A stretch of DNA of 64,000 nt. Source: Neoluteolibacter marinus. Lineage in GTDB: Bacteria; Verrucomicrobiota; Verrucomicrobiia; Verrucomicrobiales; Akkermansiaceae. Each line of letters begins with the position of its first letter. Position 1 is the stretch's first letter. Positions 61,701-64,000 of this stretch are shown here, in pieces. The DNA lies in the NCBI RefSeq assembly GCF_014904755.1, contig NZ_JACZFQ010000003.1, forward strand, positions 62,001-126,000, read 5' to 3'. Both the position numbers and the translations under genes were made by a program. Below the pieces are notes generated by a model that was given only the letters and a program-made list of their open reading frames with translations, made no database searches and was not told the origin of the DNA.

Positions 61701-64000
61701 GTGATTCCCCGCAAGATCAGACCCTTCGCCCCGCCGGTTATCCACCGTTTGCTGGCGGCTCTCGTGGTTTTGCTGACCGGGGAACCGTCGTGCGCGGCCC
61801 CGTTGCCGTATTCATTGATCCATGCATTCGATTCACCAAGTCCGTCCAACCAGACGGCGACCCGACTCGGCTATAGCGTGGCCATCGATGGCGGGATCGT
61901 TGCGGTGGGAGCTCCTTGGGATGACTCAGGAAGCGAGGACAGCGGCGTGGTTTGGATCCACGATTCCGCGACTGGTGCACTGACCCATCGCCTGGAGAAT
62001 CCAAGTCCGTTGCGTCAGAGCCACTTCGGATCATCCGTCGCGGTATCGGGGAGCCGGGTGATCGTCGGGGTGCCGGAAGACAATACCGGAGAGAACGATG
62101 CGGGCATCGTGTATGTTTATGACCTCAATTCGCCGACACCCGCAGTTCCAGTCCTCACGCTCAACAACCCCATGCCCGATGAAAACGATCTGTTCGGGTG
62201 GGCCGTGGCGTTATCGGGAGACAGTTTGATCGTCGGTGCTCCCGGCGGTGACTTTGGCACGACCGATGCAGGCTGCGCTTATCTATACGATCTCGCGTCC
62301 GGAACTCCATCGCTGCCGGCGCGGCAACTGGCCAATCCGAATCCAGCGGGAAAGAACTTCGGACACTCGGTTGCCATCGAGGGGAGTTCCTGGGTTGTTG
62401 GATCAATTCAAAACGACGGGAGCGGCGATGCCTGCCGGGCTTTTGTCTACGATGGTTCCTCGGGGACGCCGGGCGTTCCGGTGCTGACACTTGCCGATCC
62501 AAGCCCCGGCTCGAACGACCATTTCGGATACTCGGTTTCTCTCGCTGGATCACGGGTGGTGATTTCAGCTCCTTTGGATGACACCGGGGCGATCAACTCG
62601 GGAGCTGCTTATGTCTTCGACTTGGCTGCGGAATTTCCGGCGATTCCACGACATTCGCTTTTCAACCCAACGCCTGCCAACGAGGATGCATTCGGAGGTT
62701 CGGTCGCCGTATCGGGCGACACGGTGATCGTGGGAGCCGGTTTCGATGATGGAATAGCAGAAGATTCGGGCCGGGCCTATTTGTTCAATCTCTTGGCGGT
62801 CGATCCCGATCTCCCCGAGTCGGTCATTTACAATCCGGATCCCCAATCGGGGGACAAATTTGGAGCCGCGGTGTCAATGTCCGGGACCCGACTGGTCGTG
62901 GGTGCCTACGAAGATCGGACCGTCGCCAAAGATGCCGGTAGTGCTTACGTGTTCGAACTTTCCTCGGCGACACCGGGTCAGTCATTGTTTTCGATCGCCA
63001 ATCCAAGCCCGTCGTCCTTGGAGGAATTCGGGTCTGCCGTGGCGATCCATGGGGATCTCGTGGTGGCCGGGAGCCCCCACGACGACAAGGGTGCCAGCAA
63101 TGCCGGAAGTGTTGCCGTCTTCAATGTCTCGTCGTCGCTTCCCACCCAGCCGGTGTTGGTTTTCGACAACCCGACACCATCCACCAACGACTACTTCGGC
63201 AATGCCGTTGCGATCTCGGGCAATCTCGTAGCCGTCGGAGCCGATCACGAGGACACCGGCGCCAGCAACGCCGGGGTGGTGTACATCTACGACGTCAGCT
63301 CGGGGAATCCGACGACTCCTGTCCGGACGCTAACGAATCCGACGCCACAGTCGTCCGATGAGTTTGGCAATGCCGTGGCGATCGAGGGGCAGATCGTCGT
63401 GATTGGATGCTTTCAGAACAAAATCGGCGGTGTCGAGGCGGGGAGCGTCTACGTCTATGATCTCTCGGGTCCGACGCCGGGAGTTCCGTTCCTGACCCTC
63501 GATAATCCGGCACCGGGTGAAGGCGACGAATTCGGCCATTCGGTTGCGATTTCCGGATCGCTCGTGGTGGTTGGAGCGAGGTTGGATGATGCTGGTGCCG
63601 TCGATTCAGGAAGCGCGTTTGTTTACGACCTCACTTCACCGACCCCGACGACAGCGATCTTCGTTCTCGATAACCCTTCACCCGTCGCGGACGATCAGTT
63701 TGGCTTCTCCGTGGCGGTTTCGGGGCCTTACGTTTTGGTGGGGAGTCCGGAGGACGACACCGTTGCATCAAATGCAGGTGCCGTTCATGTCTACGATTTG
63801 GCTTCCGACTTTCCCACGACGCCTGGATTCATCGGTTACCCCGGAGCGGGTACGGGCGCCCGATTCGGCGGTGGACTGGGAATCTCGGGGACCCGGTTTG
63901 TGGTGGGAGCGCCGGACGATGATGATATCGCTCCAAACGGAGGAGCGTGTTATGTTTATGAATTGACGTCGGCAACGTATCCGACACCTGCGGAACGTTT
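61701..64000 (+). CDS. Second giant FG-GAP repeat protein (3' end beyond window)
   Basis: At least 766 residues from GTG 61701, which begins 12 bp after the previous gene ends, so they form an operon. A signal-like stretch (RLLAALVVLLTGEPSCAAPL) is followed by at least 13 FG-GAP repeats of the same type (FGSSVAVSGSRVIVGVPEDN, FGNAVAIEGQIVVIGCFQNK, FGFSVAVSGPYVLVGSPEDD). It is a paralogue of the upstream gene with more A/T in third codon positions. The C-terminus and any anchoring motif are outside the window. Confidence 0.9.
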   Translation, partial: MIPRKIRPFAPPVIHRLLAALVVLLTGEPSCAAPLPYSLIHAFDSPSPSNQTATRLGYSVAIDGGIVAVGAPWDDSGSEDSGVVWIHDSATGALTHRLENPSPLRQSHFGSSVAVSGSRVIVGVPEDNTGENDAGIVYVYDLNSPTPAVPVLTLNNPMPDENDLFGWAVALSGDSLIVGAPGGDFGTTDAGCAYLYDLASGTPSLPARQLANPNPAGKNFGHSVAIEGSSWVVGSIQNDGSGDACRAFVYDGSSGTPGVPVLTLADPSPGSNDHFGYSVSLAGSRVVISAPLDDTGAINSGAAYVFDLAAEFPAIPRHSLFNPTPANEDAFGGSVAVSGDTVIVGAGFDDGIAEDSGRAYLFNLLAVDPDLPESVIYNPDPQSGDKFGAAVSMSGTRLVVGAYEDRTVAKDAGSAYVFELSSATPGQSLFSIANPSPSSLEEFGSAVAIHGDLVVAGSPHDDKGASNAGSVAVFNVSSSLPTQPVLVFDNPTPSTNDYFGNAVAISGNLVAVGADHEDTGASNAGVVYIYDVSSGNPTTPVRTLTNPTPQSSDEFGNAVAIEGQIVVIGCFQNKIGGVEAGSVYVYDLSGPTPGVPFLTLDNPAPGEGDEFGHSVAISGSLVVVGARLDDAGAVDSGSAFVYDLTSPTPTTAIFVLDNPSPVADDQFGFSVAVSGPYVLVGSPEDDTVASNAGAVHVYDLASDFPTTPGFIGYPGAGTGARFGGGLGISGTRFVVGAPDDDDIAPNGGACYVYELTSATYPTPAER

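Noticed and set aside
58533-64000. FG-GAP repeat DNA as a CRISPR or satellite array
   Set aside because: The repeats are coding, about 165-180 bp, diverged at DNA level and without spacers.

Overview
The window is about 64 kb of GC-rich chromosomal DNA that looks like a Verrucomicrobiota bacterium, closest in style to Luteolibacter, Haloferula or other Verrucomicrobiaceae/Akkermansiaceae. The lineage call is an inference from gene content: a PEP-CTERM protein with an exosortase operon, LamG and FG-GAP secreted proteins, a phosphonoacetate hydrolase cluster with a DUF5690-type carrier, a TIGR02999-like ECF sigma factor paired with a Ser/Thr kinase, and Gram-negative envelope genes (lpxB, an LpxR-type protein). 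No insertion sequence, integrase, CRISPR array or rRNA was seen. There is one tRNA, tRNA-Arg(ACG).

Layout. 1-1.7 kb: the 5' part of dnaG (primase), preceded by a diverged tandem duplicate of its own start that encodes a free zinc-ribbon domain. 1.8-10.8 kb: small and housekeeping genes (TPR proteins, serine hydrolase, glutaredoxin, RibD-type reductase, lpxB, bactofilin, nadA, a Wzz-like protein). 11.1-18.1 kb: tRNA-Arg, a lone nuoA, a Ser/Thr kinase with its ECF sigma factor, thrC and a zinc alcohol dehydrogenase. 18.4-27 kb: a tightly overlapped phosphonate/phosphate-ester cluster (carrier, phosphonoacetate hydrolase, Tat-exported phosphoesterase, phosphonoacetaldehyde dehydrogenase), followed by a di-heme peroxidase and a PhoD-like phosphatase. 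27-31 kb: three paralogous LamG proteins, one with a PEP-CTERM tail. 31-37.8 kb: XRE-cupin regulator, thrB, purEK and the rplY-pth-rpsF-ssb block with several intrinsic terminators. 38-44 kb: thioesterase, LRR-kinase, prs, and an exosortase-EpsI-sugar transferase operon. 44-51 kb: asd, a prenyl synthase, a MocR regulator with a perfect operator-like palindrome and an EamA exporter, VF530-like protein, GNAT, pfkA. 51-64 kb: small envelope-stress genes, an LpxR-like protein, a trypsin-like protease, a giant PQQ-dehydrogenase/cytochrome/FN3 protein and two tandem giant FG-GAP proteins, the second cut by the window edge.

How they fit together. The alcohol dehydrogenase, PhnY-like dehydrogenase and PhnA-like hydrolase could form an oxidation-then-hydrolysis route from a hydroxyalkyl- or aldehyde-phosphonate to acetate and phosphate, with two exported phosphoesterases adding phosphate from esters. 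The exosortase operon at 40.8-44.0 kb is the likely processing machine for the PEP-CTERM protein at 27-28 kb. Five large secreted proteins with unrelated catalytic or adhesive domains share one C-terminal plan: an acidic DxDxxGLxxxxE-like motif, then a short beta-type domain ending in an aromatic-rich strand, in three of them of the form FFRL/FFAV. This is the best candidate in the window for an under-described surface-display or sorting module. The second notable item is the dnaG zinc-ribbon duplicate, whose differences are mostly silent.
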